64,000 bases of DNA from DATGKG01 sp963851325 (GTDB taxonomy: Bacteria > Desulfobacterota > Binatia > Binatales > Binataceae): positions 806,001 through 870,000 of the forward strand of contig CAWKOR010000001.1 in assembly GCA_963851325.1 (NCBI GenBank), written 5' to 3'. Below the pieces are notes generated by a model. It was not told the origin of the DNA, searched no databases, and saw nothing but the letters and a program-made list of their open reading frames with translations. Position numbers and translations under genes: made by a program. This document shows positions 34,973-44,432 of the stretch, piece after piece; the first letter of the stretch is position 1, and each line of letters starts with the position of its first letter.

Positions 34973-36250
34973 TCACACAGTGCGCGGACGAAGTTTCATG
35001 CGCACTGGCATGTGCTTGATACCGCCGACGAAGCCGGAACGCAAGCGCTCCAACGGCCCCGCCGATTCCACGTATTCGACCCGCTTGAGCAACTCGCGGA
35101 AGATCACCTCCAGCTCGAGCCGCGCGATATTGGCGCCAAGGCAAAAATGCTCGCCGATGCCGAACGCGATGTGCGGGTTAGGATCGCGCGTGATGTCGAA
35201 CTTGAAGGGGTTCTCGAAAACGTCCTCGTCGCGATTCGCCGATGGATAGTACAGCGCCAACGAATCGCCTTTCTTGATGGTCTTGCCGCGCAGCGTGTAG
35301 TCCTCGGTCGCGGTGCGCGCGAACTGGATGACCGGGCTGATCCAGCGCACGATCTCCTCGATCGCCGGGCGCAGCAGCGCGGGAGTGCTCTGCAGCATCT
35401 TCCATTGATCGGGGTTGTCGATGAGCGCCTGCACACCGCCCGAGGTCGCGTTGCGCGTGGTCTCGTTGCCGGCCACGACCAGGAGCAAGAAGTAGGACAA
35501 CATTTCGAAAATCGGGAGCGGCTCGCCGTCCAGCTTTGCCGCGCCCAGCACGCTGGTGAGATCTTCTTTCGGGTCTTTGCGCCGCTGTTCTACCAGGTTG
35601 GTGAAGTAGGTGAAGAGGCCTTCGCGGGCGCGCTGCAGAGTCTCCTGCGGGGTTCCGCCCTGGTTGAACTCCGGATCGCCGGACCCGATGGTCTCATTGG
35701 TCCAACGGAACAGTTGCGGACGATCCGCTTTTGGCACGCCGAGCAGTGCCGCGATGACGTCGAGTGGAACCTTCGCGGAGATATCGGTGACGAAATCGCA
35801 TTCGATCATCGAGCCGCCGTTGCGATGGGTCGCGGCCACCTCGTCCATCACATCGTTGGTGATTTCCTGGACCTCCTGCTCCAGCGACCTGACCGCGCGC
35901 GGTGTGAAACGGCGATTGACCAGGTCGCGATACTTCGCATGCTCGGGCGGATCCATATTGAGCAAATGGCGGAACAGCATGTCGCCGCCTTCGATGTATT
36001 GATCCTTGGTCGTCACCAGCAGGCGCGGGCCGTTGAGGAAGATCTTCGGCTGGCGCGCAACCTCGACGATATCGGCATGCTTGGTGATTGCCCAGAACGG
36101 ATCGACGTTGGGACGATCGTACCAGTAGACCGGCGCATGGTTGCGCAAGTAGGTCCATTCCGCGTGCGGATAGCCGTTCTTCTCGTAGTGAGGACCCGCG
36201 ACAATTTCGAGGGTGTCAAGACTGAGCGATTCGGTGTTGGGAGCTTCCAT
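34973..36250 (-). CDS. Cytochrome P450
   Basis: Heme-thiolate monooxygenase of 425 residues from ATG 36250. I-helix motif VVAGNETTRN, ExxR in IEEIVRW, and the heme loop FGIGEHFCLGANIARLE with the ligand Cys370. The MLFRHLLNMDPPEHAKYRDLVNRRFTPR segment is typical of bacterial P450s acting on fatty acid or sterol-like substrates. A longer start at 36298 would overlap the ferredoxin gene. The [3Fe-4S] ferredoxin 14 bases upstream is its likely electron donor. Confidence 0.95.
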   Translation of the reverse strand: MEAPNTESLSLDTLEIVAGPHYEKNGYPHAEWTYLRNHAPVYWYDRPNVDPFWAITKHADIVEVARQPKIFLNGPRLLVTTKDQYIEGGDMLFRHLLNMDPPEHAKYRDLVNRRFTPRAVRSLEQEVQEITNDVMDEVAATHRNGGSMIECDFVTDISAKVPLDVIAALLGVPKADRPQLFRWTNETIGSGDPEFNQGGTPQETLQRAREGLFTYFTNLVEQRRKDPKEDLTSVLGAAKLDGEPLPIFEMLSYFLLLVVAGNETTRNATSGGVQALIDNPDQWKMLQSTPALLRPAIEEIVRWISPVIQFARTATEDYTLRGKTIKKGDSLALYYPSANRDEDVFENPFKFDITRDPNPHIAFGIGEHFCLGANIARLELEVIFRELLKRVEYVESAGPLERLRSGFVGGIKHMPVRMKLRPRTV

Positions 36251-36264
36251 ATTGATACTGCGCC

Positions 36265-36456
36265 TTAGTCCTCGAGCGAGATTGCCTGACGCGGACACAG
36301 CTTGACCGCGAGCTTGACCTTCTCCTGCAACGCGGCGGGAGGATTTTCCAGCTTGACGAAAGCCTTGTCGTCATCCCGAACTTCGAAAACTTCCGGCGCG
36401 ACATCCGAACAGCGCGCATTGCCTTCGCAGGCATGGCGATCCACTACAATTTTCAT
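36265..36456 (-). CDS. [3Fe-4S] ferredoxin
   Basis: 63-residue acidic protein with three cysteines in the P450-type ferredoxin pattern: Cys10 and Cys16 in HACEGNARCSDVAP, and Cys54 before Pro in KLCPRQAI. The position of the fourth Cys is Asn/Ala, so a 3Fe-4S cluster is expected. It precedes the P450 gene in the same operon and should pass electrons to it. Confidence 0.94.
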   Translation of the reverse strand: MKIVVDRHACEGNARCSDVAPEVFEVRDDDKAFVKLENPPAALQEKVKLAVKLCPRQAISLED

Positions 36457-36510
36457 ATTTCCTCGATCCGGTTTTGAGCCGGCTTCGAACCTTCGCGCGG
36501 ACCTGCCTGC

Positions 36511-37062
36511 CTATGCGCCTTCGCGACTGCGAAATCCGTTGCTTGGCTCCGGCGGCAGGTTCAGCACGTCCTTGGGAAAGAAGCCGCTAAGATATTCGAT
36601 GATATCGCGCATCGAAACAACCCCGACCGGGCGGCCCTCCTCGTCGGTTAGCGGCACGTGGCGAAAGCCCTCGAGACACATCTTGTTCAGCGCGTAGGCA
36701 ACAATCGCATCGGCGGGAAGCCGGACCGGATCGCGCGTCATGTAAGGACGAATCGGAGTCCGCGCAAGATCGATGTTGGTCCCAACCACCTTCATCAGCA
36801 CGTCGCGCTCGGTGAAGATACCGGAAAGCTTGCCGTCGCGGGTAACCAAGATGCATCCCTGGCGATGCTCGCGCATCTCGCGCAGCGCTTCTTCGAGCGG
36901 AGTTTGTTCGTCGAGAATCAGGCCGGCATTGGAAAGCGCATTGCGAAGAGTCTCACGCAGCAGCGCGGAACCCAGTTCGGTGGATTCCAGTTTTTCTTCG
37001 TCGTGGTCGAAGGCCTCGACATCTTCGCGCGTCAGTTCAGCATTGATCGGGAGAGCCATCAT
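36511..37062 (-). CDS. CBS-domain pair protein
   Basis: 183 residues, with two CBS motifs: EEALREMREHRQGCILVTRDGKLSGIFTERDVL and the second around MTRDPVRLPADAIVAYALN and GVVSMRDIIEYLS. CBS pairs bind adenosyl ligands and regulate partner proteins. The N-terminal 40 residues are acidic and not recognised. Same strand as the ferredoxin-P450 pair, 54 bases upstream of the ferredoxin. Confidence 0.93.
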   Translation of the reverse strand: MMALPINAELTREDVEAFDHDEEKLESTELGSALLRETLRNALSNAGLILDEQTPLEEALREMREHRQGCILVTRDGKLSGIFTERDVLMKVVGTNIDLARTPIRPYMTRDPVRLPADAIVAYALNKMCLEGFRHVPLTDEEGRPVGVVSMRDIIEYLSGFFPKDVLNLPPEPSNGFRSREGA

Positions 37063-37145
37063 TACCTCCTCATCGAAGGGGATGTGGTTACGAGGACGCT
37101 ATTCCGGCGCCACCTCTATGGCAAGGCGCAGGTCGAGGCGGCGCC

Positions 37146-37178
37146 AAAAAAAACGCGGACACATCGCTGCGCCCGCGT
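37146..37178 (-). terminator. Intrinsic terminator after the small PHA-associated gene
   Basis: On the minus strand ACGCGG / CCGCGT stem (37173-37178 with 37153-37158) is followed by eight T residues (complement of 37146-37153). Confidence 0.8.
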
Positions 37179-37212
37179 CATCGCTGGTCTCCAGGTAGGA
37201 GGGGTGTGCGAT

Positions 37213-37494
37213 TTAGTTTTCGATTTGCCAGAGCTTACGCGCGACTTCCGCCGAGCGCTTCACGAACTTGGTGCCGAGGTCGTGCTGGGCTTCGAAAATC
37301 GGCGCGAGCGCGGTCGATTTGGCCCATTCGGTCGCACTGGCCTGATAATCGAGCACGCCATTGGCGACCTTCTCACTGGTATCGATGTACCAGGCGGCAA
37401 CCTTCTTGATGCCGTCGCTGCTGAACATCTGGCTGCCGATTCCGGCAAGATTTTCGGCGACCTTCTCTGCGCGTTCTTTTGCTTTTCCTTCCAC
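37213..37494 (-). CDS. Small phasin-like protein of the PHA locus
   Basis: A 93-residue, largely helical amphipathic protein from GTG 37494 (GGAGG upstream, spacing six): KAKERAEKVAENL, KKVAAWYIDTSEKVANGVLDYQ, FVKRSAEVARKLW. Phasins coat PHA granules and look like this. It is the last gene after PhaE-like and PhaC genes and just before a terminator. No motif proves the role; the assignment rests on context and helical composition. Confidence 0.7.
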   Translation of the reverse strand: MEGKAKERAEKVAENLAGIGSQMFSSDGIKKVAAWYIDTSEKVANGVLDYQASATEWAKSTALAPIFEAQHDLGTKFVKRSAEVARKLWQIEN

Positions 37495-37634
37495 TTCGAA
37501 CCTCCGATAGCTGACGATTTTATTTGCGGATCTGTCCCCGCGGTTTAGTCCCTCAAAGTTAACCATCAATCGCGCCTGCGCATCCGGGCTTTCGTCACGC
37601 ATGCGACGAAATCCGTCGGTTGTGTCACGCGCAA

Positions 37635-38699
37635 TTAGTCGCGCTCGATGAGCCAGTTGCCGATTTCGGGCCATAACTTTTTCAATGCAGCGGAACTTAC
37701 CGCCGCGCCGATGTGGCCAGTCGGAAAATGCAGGTTGCGCTTGTCTTCGGAACCGACGAACTCCGGCAGCGGCTTGCTTGCATTCGGATGCACGACATCA
37801 TCGAAGTCCGCAATCATGTTGAGCAGCGGAACCGTGATGCTTTTGAGATCGACCAGCTGCTCACCGATCTTCATCAGGTTGCTATACAGCTTGTTCTCGC
37901 GCGCGAGTTGGCCGGTCAGCTCACGGAAGATCTGGCCCGCCAGCGGTACGTCGCTCTGCATCCACTTCTCGAACAGCTCGAAGGTCTCGGCATAGTTGTC
38001 GCGCGACTGGTTCTTGTAGGCGCCAACGTACTTGTCCAGCGCATGATGGGTCGGGTTCATCGCGGTGAAGAACGAGTTCATCATCCAGGCCGGGCAGTTG
38101 CCGTAAATCGAGGTAATGGTATCGGCGATCGCCGGACTCATCGCGTCGGCAAAGTTCGTGATCGGCAGATCACGATTACTCATGTCGAACGGAATGGTCA
38201 TCGTGATCAGGTTCTTGATGTTGCGCTGATGCAGCGCGGTGTACATCAAGGAAAGCAGCGCGCCGAAGCAGTAGCCGAGCAGGTTGATGCGCTCGACGCC
38301 GCTATGAATCTGCACCGCGCTCACCGCGTTGGCGACGTCGCCGTTGACGTAGGCGTCGAAGCCGCGCCAGGTGTCCGAAGCGTCGGGCGGAATCCAGTCG
38401 ATGAAGTATACGTCGAAGCCGCGATTGATCAGGCTCTCGATGACGCTGCGTCCCTTCTGAAGATCCAGGATGAACGGTCGCTTGATCAGTGCGTACACCA
38501 GCAGTAGCGGCGTCTTGTGACGGATCGGGCCGCGCGCCGGATAGAAACGCAGGCTGACCTTACCGCCCTCGTAGATGACGGTATAGGGCGTCACCACCGG
38601 CGGATCGTTTTCGGGCGCGCCGAAGCCTTTTCGGAAAGCATTGAGCGTGCGCAGTGCGCCTTCGCCCCAATAGCCGGCAATTTCACTAACGACGGACAC
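37635..38699 (-). CDS. phaC: Class III poly(3-hydroxyalkanoate) synthase catalytic subunit
   Basis: Polymerises 3-hydroxyacyl-CoA to PHA. The 354-residue length is that of class III PhaC. The PHA synthase lipase-like box is LGYCFGALLS with nucleophile Cys144; the acid lies in ADFDDVVHP (298-301) and the His in PTGHIGAAVS (His329). Preceding DVYFIDWIPP and TMTIPFDM are family features. The start overlaps the upstream PhaE-like gene by 14 bases, the usual phaE-phaC pairing. Confidence 0.93.
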   Translation of the reverse strand: MSVVSEIAGYWGEGALRTLNAFRKGFGAPENDPPVVTPYTVIYEGGKVSLRFYPARGPIRHKTPLLLVYALIKRPFILDLQKGRSVIESLINRGFDVYFIDWIPPDASDTWRGFDAYVNGDVANAVSAVQIHSGVERINLLGYCFGALLSLMYTALHQRNIKNLITMTIPFDMSNRDLPITNFADAMSPAIADTITSIYGNCPAWMMNSFFTAMNPTHHALDKYVGAYKNQSRDNYAETFELFEKWMQSDVPLAGQIFRELTGQLARENKLYSNLMKIGEQLVDLKSITVPLLNMIADFDDVVHPNASKPLPEFVGSEDKRNLHFPTGHIGAAVSSAALKKLWPEIGNWLIERD

Positions 38700-39234
38700 G
38701 GTTCCTCACCTCCATGGCCGGCAGCTCGCGCCATCCGACCCACGATGCGTTGTCGAAATCCGGATGCGCGCGAGCGCCTACCGCTGCTTCGCGGATCGCG
38801 ATCTCGCGGGCGCTCTCGGCTTCGCGGCTGACCTCGTCGGTATGCCGCTCGGAAGACATGGTGCGAACTTCCTCACGCAGCGCCTTCACATCGCGGCGTA
38901 ATGCCTCGATATCGGTGGCCATCGGCAAACCGACGCTTGGCCACAAGGCGGAGAAAAATGCTCCCGCGAATGCGTCGACGACGCGCTGAGTCTTCAGCCC
39001 ATTTTCAAGCATGCGGGCACCGACTCGAGCGATGCTGCGATTTGCATATGCGCGATTGGTAAGGTCGGTGACGACGCCCGTCGCCGCTTCGTAGGCTTTC
39101 CATCCGGCTTGGTAGAGTTCGCCGTTGGTCTCGGCTTTGAACGTCCGCAGTGTCACCGCCGCGGGCAGGTCGATCAAAGCGACCTCGGCGAGTGCAAGCA
39201 GTCCGGTTTTGAGTTCTGATTTTGGCTGGCTCAT
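38686..39234 (-). CDS. PhaE-like subunit or phasin-related protein
   Basis: A 182-residue helical protein: an N-terminal helical half (LLALAEVALIDLPAAVTLR) and a coiled-coil stretch DIEALRRDVKALREEVRTMSSER near residues 108-130, as in PhaE/PhaR partners of class III or IV synthases. It overlaps phaC by 14 bases. Shorter than typical PhaE (about 350 residues), so PhaR-like or a phasin are alternatives. Confidence 0.72.
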   Translation of the reverse strand: MSQPKSELKTGLLALAEVALIDLPAAVTLRTFKAETNGELYQAGWKAYEAATGVVTDLTNRAYANRSIARVGARMLENGLKTQRVVDAFAGAFFSALWPSVGLPMATDIEALRRDVKALREEVRTMSSERHTDEVSREAESAREIAIREAAVGARAHPDFDNASWVGWRELPAMEVRNRVRR

Positions 39235-39918
39235 GAAAAAATCCTCCGTCTAAACTCCGCGACCCACCCGAGCGGGCCATCTGTGCAAGGTCGGTGCCCT
39301 TCCCCCGACGCTGAAAAACGTGTCTAAGTCCAACAACGCTGCCCTGCCATGGCGGTTGATGCCCATCCCTCTTGCATCGCCCATTTCAATTGCTCGTTTG
39401 CTGGGCGTCGCCTCGATTCGGCAATTTCGTCTGCTTTGGGCTGCGTCTCTCATCTCGTTACGGTGTGTAAGATGAACTAATGGCGGGTCCAACGCAATGA
39501 TTAGTGTTGCTTACTGTTGTCCCGCACGTGACGAAACTGCGAAGAATCGCCCTCGACAGCATCGAAGCGTCGCGTAGGTGACCAGAATCCAGGCTTCGCG
39601 ATCTAACCTCTCCGTCAAACGTGAGTTTCCGGAATGGCCCAACGCGTTGTCTGCGTGGATATTTGTGACGATTTGTCGATTCTCCGAAAGCTCGGGTGAG
39701 GACCGGCGGCGATTAACGAACTGTGAGCAGCACGCCGCAACCGGTACGCCACATGCCTGGCCAAAAGGGCGATTCGGAGCGCGAGTGATGACTCGGTTGC
39801 CGAATTGAGCGCGCGAGAGATGCGATCGTTTCGAACTATCCCATCCACATAGTAGGTTAACTGGCGAAGTTGGGGACCCGCCCTTCTGGTCATCCAAGAA
39901 TTCGGAAGCGTCAGCCCT
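39235..39918. other. Gene-free stretch
   Basis: No reading here shows a recognisable family, and the longest (minus strand, 39511-39897) has no plausible start context. I see no clear repeats or RNA. A promoter for the PHA operon is expected at the left edge, but no strong box stands out. Confidence 0.5.
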
Positions 39919-41211
39919 TCACTCGAGGAGTGGAATTTTGGCGGTTTCCTTCAGCGTGAGCGCGAAGATCAGCGATACCGAAGCTGCCGCCATCAAATAG
40001 AGCGGCGGGATCATTTCGTTGCTGGTCCTGTCGATGAGATACGTCGCAACCAGCGGCGCGGTGCCTCCCAGCAGCGCCATCGTCAGATTGTGCGCGACCG
40101 CCACTCCGGTGCATCGGACGCTGGCCGGAAACGCTTCTGCGGCGGCCGCGGGCGCGGCCCCATCAAACAGCCCAATCAGCAAAGCGATCGAGATTTGTCC
40201 GATCAGCGGGGCGGCACGCATCGGATGCCACAGCAGATTGAACAACGGCATCGCGAGCACGATGATCGCCCCCGCCGATAGCAGCACCAGCGGCTTGCGC
40301 CCCACTCGATCCGAAAGCGCTCCCGACAGCGGAAGCATCACCACCGCGGCCGCCATACCCAACGTGTTAATCGCAAGCGCACGACTCTTGGCGATTCCAA
40401 CTATCTGGGTGAGATAGGTCGCGGTGTAAACGAACATCAGGTAGAAGCCCACGGCGTCCAGGACTTTAAATCCCGAGACCTGGAGAATTCGGCGCCATTG
40501 CGTACGCAGCAACTCGAGCATCGGAGGCGGCATCGCGCGCGGCAGATCGCTGCCATGTTGCAACTCGCGACGCAGAAAGTATCCCGCGATTCCGATAGTG
40601 ACGCCGGCCAGAAACGGGATGCGCCATCCCCACGCCTGCAAAGCTGCGTGCGGGATCATCCAGGCAACCATCGCACCGACCGCTGAACCGAGCATCACGC
40701 CCGCGAAGGCGCCCGAGGTTCCGAACGCCCCCATCAGGCCGCGGCGCGAGCTCGGACATCCTTCGACCATAAAGATGACCGAGGTTGTGTACTCACCGCC
40801 GACCGAAAGGCCCTGCACCAATCGCAATGCCACCATCAGGATCGATGCGGTGACGCCGATTTGTTTGTAGGTCGGGAGCAGGCCGATCAGAAATGTCGGT
40901 ATCGCCATCGCAATGACGGACAACGTCAGCGCGCTGCGGCGGCCGTGGCGGTCACCGATATGGCCGAAGAGCAACGCGCCGACCGGCCGCATCAAGAAGC
41001 CCGCGGCAAAGACTCCGAACGCATCGAGGAGCGAGGTCGAGCGACTGGCCGAGGGAAAGAAGTTCTCCCCGATCGCGTAGGCAAAAAAACCGTAGATCGA
41101 GAAGTCGTACCACTCCAGGATGTTGCCGGCCATTCCGGCTATCGCGAGCCTGCGCTGCGAGGCCGCATCGTGCAGGTCACTGACCAGTGGTCGAGCAAGT
41201 TGGGCTTCCAT
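39919..41211 (-). CDS. MFS transporter, metabolite:H+ symporter (MHS) group
   Basis: 430 residues, about twelve helices. Opening GMAGNILEWYDFSIYGFFA, loop motif FGHIGDRHGRR, LVQGLSVGGEYTTSVIFMVE and SDRVGRKP are those of the ProP/ShiA/KgtP group, which import carboxylates, shikimate or betaine-like solutes with protons. The exact solute cannot be told. Transcribed in the same direction as katG upstream of it, with a hairpin in between. Confidence 0.93.
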   Translation of the reverse strand: MEAQLARPLVSDLHDAASQRRLAIAGMAGNILEWYDFSIYGFFAYAIGENFFPSASRSTSLLDAFGVFAAGFLMRPVGALLFGHIGDRHGRRSALTLSVIAMAIPTFLIGLLPTYKQIGVTASILMVALRLVQGLSVGGEYTTSVIFMVEGCPSSRRGLMGAFGTSGAFAGVMLGSAVGAMVAWMIPHAALQAWGWRIPFLAGVTIGIAGYFLRRELQHGSDLPRAMPPPMLELLRTQWRRILQVSGFKVLDAVGFYLMFVYTATYLTQIVGIAKSRALAINTLGMAAAVVMLPLSGALSDRVGRKPLVLLSAGAIIVLAMPLFNLLWHPMRAAPLIGQISIALLIGLFDGAAPAAAAEAFPASVRCTGVAVAHNLTMALLGGTAPLVATYLIDRTSNEMIPPLYLMAAASVSLIFALTLKETAKIPLLE

Positions 41212-41369
41212 CGCGGAGCGAGGTTAGCATCCGCGCGCGGGCGAGCCGAGATCACATGGGCGAGACTCTGGGCCGAGCGCAACCACGCCCCTCGGATAGA
41301 GGCGGGGAAAGATAGCTATCGCTCGGTTCGAAGGGCGCGGGAAACGCGACCCGCAGACTGAGGGAATTT

Positions 41370-41413
41370 GCGCAGCCCCGATCCGGTCGATGCCGTATCG
41401 GGGCTGCGCTTTT
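41370..41413. terminator. Stem-loop between katG and the MFS gene
   Basis: Perfect 13-base stem GCGCAGCCCCGAT / ATCGGGGCTGCGC (41370-41382 with 41397-41409), followed on the plus strand by TTTT. For katG (minus strand) it lacks a U-tract, so its direction is unclear. Confidence 0.6.
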
Positions 41414-41437
41414 GAAGCACTCGAAGCCTTCGGACGA

Positions 41438-43630
41438 TCAGGCGAGGTCGAAGCGATCGTTATCCATCACCTTGGCCCACGCTGCCACGAAGTCTTTCAC
41501 AAATTTCTCCTTCGAGTCGGAACACGCATAGACTTCCGCGAGGGCGCGCAATTGCGATTGCGACCCGAAGATCAAATCGGCGCGGGTGCCGGTCCACTTG
41601 ACCTCATTGGTCTTGCGGTCGCGCCCCTCGTACACACCTTCCGCGCCGGCGGACGGCTGCCATTGCGTGCTCATGTCGAGCAGGTTGATGAAGTAGTCGT
41701 TGGTCAGGGTTTCCGGCCGCTTGGTGAAGACGCCGTGCCTGGAGTTCGCGACATTTGCGCCGAGGACGCGCAGTCCACCGACCAGGACCGTCATCTCCGG
41801 CGCGGTCAGTTTTAGCAACTGCGCCTTGTCCACCAACAGCTCCTCTGGCGATACGCGTTGCTTGCCGCTGAGATAATTGCGAAACCCGTCAGCCTTCGGT
41901 TCCAGCGGCTCGAAGGATTCGACGTCGGTTTGCTCTTGCGACGTGTCCATCCGCCCCGGCCTGAAGGGGACTTTCACGTCGTACCCGGCAGCCTTCGCCG
42001 CCTTCTCGATCCCCGCACCACCGGCCAGAACAATCAGGTCGGCCAGCGAGACTTTTTTTCCGCCGGATGCCGAAGCATTGAAATCCTTCTGGATTCCTTC
42101 GAGCGTCTGGAGCACCTTGGCCAACTGAGCCGGTTGATTGACTTCCCAATCCTTTTGCGGTGCGAGGCGGATGCGCGCGCCGTTCGCTCCCCCACGCTTG
42201 TCGGAGCCGCGGAACGTCGACGCCGATGCCCACGCCGTCGAGACCAATTGTGAAACCGACAGGCCCGACGCGAGAATTTTCGCCTTCAGCGCCGCAACGT
42301 CCTGCTCCCCGATTAGCGGATGATTCACCGCAGGGATCGGGTCCTGCCATGGCAGATGCTCTTTCGGAACGAGTGGGCCGAGATAGCGCGCAATCGGTCC
42401 CATGTCGCGGTGCGTCAGCTTGAACCACGCCCGGGCAAACGCGTCTGCGAACTGATCGGGATGCTCGTAGAAGCGCCGCGAAATCTTTTCGTAAGCAGGG
42501 TCCTGTCGCAGCGAGAGATCAGTGGTGAGCATCGACGGCGTGCGACGCTTGGTCTGGTCGAACGGATCCGGCACCGTGCCGTTGCCCGCACCATTCTTCG
42601 GTGTCCACTGAAACGCACCGGCGGGGCTCTTGGTCAGTTCCCATTCGTAGCTGAACAGATGCTGGAAGAAGGCGTTGCCCCACTTCGTCGGCGTCGTGCT
42701 CCAGATGACTTCGATGCCGCTGGTGATGGCGTCGCCGGCTTTGCCGGAGGCAAATTTACTCTTCCAACCGAAGCCCTGGTCCTCGATGCTGGCGCCTTCC
42801 GGCTCCGGGCCGACCAGCGTCGCATCGCCGGCGCCATGGGTTTTGCCGAAGGTGTGACCGCCGGCGATCAGGGCGACGGTTTCTTCGTCGTCCATCGCCA
42901 TGCGGCGGAAGGTTTCGCGAATATCCTTGGCCGCCGCGATCGGATCCGGTTTGCCGTTCGGCCCTTCCGGATTGACGTAGATGAGACCCATCTGCACGGC
43001 GGCGAGAGGATTCGCCAGATCACGGTCACCGCTGTAGCGCTCGTCGGCCAGCCACTTGCCTTCTGGTCCCCAGTAGATGTCCTCGGGCTCCCAGACGTCC
43101 GCGCGTCCACCGCCAAAGCCGAAGGTCTTGAAGCCCATCGACTCCAGCGCGACATTGCCCGCCAAAATCATGAGGTCGGCCCATGAAATCTTGCGGCCGT
43201 ATTTCTGCTTGATCGGCCACAACAGCCGGCGCGCTTTGTCGAGGTTCGCGTTGTCGGGCCAGCTATTGAGCGGCGCGAAGCGCTGCTGACCGGCTCCGGC
43301 GCCGCCGCGGCCGTCGCCGATGCGATAGGTCCCTGCACCATGCCACGCCATCCGAATGAACAACCCGCCGTAGTGGCCGAAATCGGCCGGCCACCAATCC
43401 TGCGAGTCTGTCATCAAGGCAGTAAGGTCCTTGATCACGGCATTCAGGTCGAGGCTCTTGAACTCCTTGACGTAATCGAACTCCTCGCCCATCGGATTGG
43501 ACAGTGTGGAGTTGCGATGGAGAACCTGAAGGTTCAGCTGGTTCGGCCACCAGTCACGGTTCATATGCGCGCGAGTCGCGCCCGTCACGGGGCAATTGCT
43601 TTCACTTGCCGTGTTGCTTTCACTTGCCAT
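41438..43630 (-). CDS. katG: Catalase-peroxidase KatG
   Basis: Bifunctional heme enzyme that removes H2O2. The 730-residue protein has the full active site: Arg93, Trp96 and His97 in FIRMAWHGAGTYR, proximal His259 in LIAGGHTFGKTHG, and the Trp96-Tyr218-Met244 residues that form the covalent adduct needed for catalase activity. The C-terminal duplicated domain is intact. GGAGG precedes the ATG. No oxidative-stress regulator is adjacent. Confidence 0.98.
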   Translation of the reverse strand: MASESNTASESNCPVTGATRAHMNRDWWPNQLNLQVLHRNSTLSNPMGEEFDYVKEFKSLDLNAVIKDLTALMTDSQDWWPADFGHYGGLFIRMAWHGAGTYRIGDGRGGAGAGQQRFAPLNSWPDNANLDKARRLLWPIKQKYGRKISWADLMILAGNVALESMGFKTFGFGGGRADVWEPEDIYWGPEGKWLADERYSGDRDLANPLAAVQMGLIYVNPEGPNGKPDPIAAAKDIRETFRRMAMDDEETVALIAGGHTFGKTHGAGDATLVGPEPEGASIEDQGFGWKSKFASGKAGDAITSGIEVIWSTTPTKWGNAFFQHLFSYEWELTKSPAGAFQWTPKNGAGNGTVPDPFDQTKRRTPSMLTTDLSLRQDPAYEKISRRFYEHPDQFADAFARAWFKLTHRDMGPIARYLGPLVPKEHLPWQDPIPAVNHPLIGEQDVAALKAKILASGLSVSQLVSTAWASASTFRGSDKRGGANGARIRLAPQKDWEVNQPAQLAKVLQTLEGIQKDFNASASGGKKVSLADLIVLAGGAGIEKAAKAAGYDVKVPFRPGRMDTSQEQTDVESFEPLEPKADGFRNYLSGKQRVSPEELLVDKAQLLKLTAPEMTVLVGGLRVLGANVANSRHGVFTKRPETLTNDYFINLLDMSTQWQPSAGAEGVYEGRDRKTNEVKWTGTRADLIFGSQSQLRALAEVYACSDSKEKFVKDFVAAWAKVMDNDRFDLA

Positions 43631-44432
43631 GTCAACCTCCTATCGTGTTGTGCTTTTCCCGTTGTGCTCCGCATTTCCTGTTTCGTGCATGAATATCATC
43701 GATCGTGCAAAAGCGACTCGGCTTCGCGTCATCGACTCATCGCGCCATGGCTCTCGGAGCGCATAGCAAGCAACCCGCGCTGGCGAGGTTGCCGGCTCCA
43801 GCGCTGTCGGCATCGAGACGGATCGAGTAGATGATCCGAGCGTCGGCTCCGGACAACAACTGACAATGTTCCGCGAAGCATAATCGGTCAGCTTGCCGAC
43901 ACATAGCACAAAAGGCGCGGTGGCAGGGAATGTTGCGACTGACTGCCAGCGATGGTTCGAGTGTTCAAACTCGATGATCTCGCCGCGCGTCACTGATTCC
44001 ACGCCGCGGAATTGAAGGCGCCCTGAGAAGTGCGAAGGCGCCACCGCGCTTCCAACATTAGGTTGTATGGATCATTCTATCAGCGAGGCTACTTCTACAT
44101 ATCATCGGCGTGGTCAGTCTCGGCCGCATAGCGTCGCCAATCAAATGGCCCAAAAGATCCATTAGGGCGATCTGGTCGTGAACACAATCGGTGCCATTTC
44201 TCATTCGAATATAGAACGCTATAGGACCAAACTTTTAGCCTTGGCAACCTCAGATGTCTTTGGATTGAAGCTCAAAGGGACGAGGTGTTGTAGTAGCCAG
44301 CCGTGGGTTACTTCTTCTCAGCGAGGATATGAACTCGCCTACATTGCCCTAAAGCTTGTCAATGTGCTAATTCGAGTCCGCCGTAACAATGATCGCTTGA
44401 TAGAAGCGAATACGGCTTGGGAGGGCGAACAG
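43631..44432. other. Long upstream region of katG and of the first glycine-rich gene
   Basis: About 800 bases without a supported gene; the minus-strand reading 43640-44044 has no family signs. The last 95 bases (44345-44432) match the region before the second glycine-rich gene (46435-46501), so regulatory sequence was duplicated along with the gene. Confidence 0.55.

Noticed and set aside
34865..36268. 467-codon plus-strand reading opposite the P450
   Set aside because: Antisense shadow of the P450 gene, which has all family motifs.
39511..39897. 128-codon minus-strand reading in the gap after the PHA operon
   Set aside because: Low-complexity Arg/Ser pattern with no start context.
43640..44044. 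134-codon minus-strand reading upstream of katG
   Set aside because: No family signs, no ribosome site and not supported by context.
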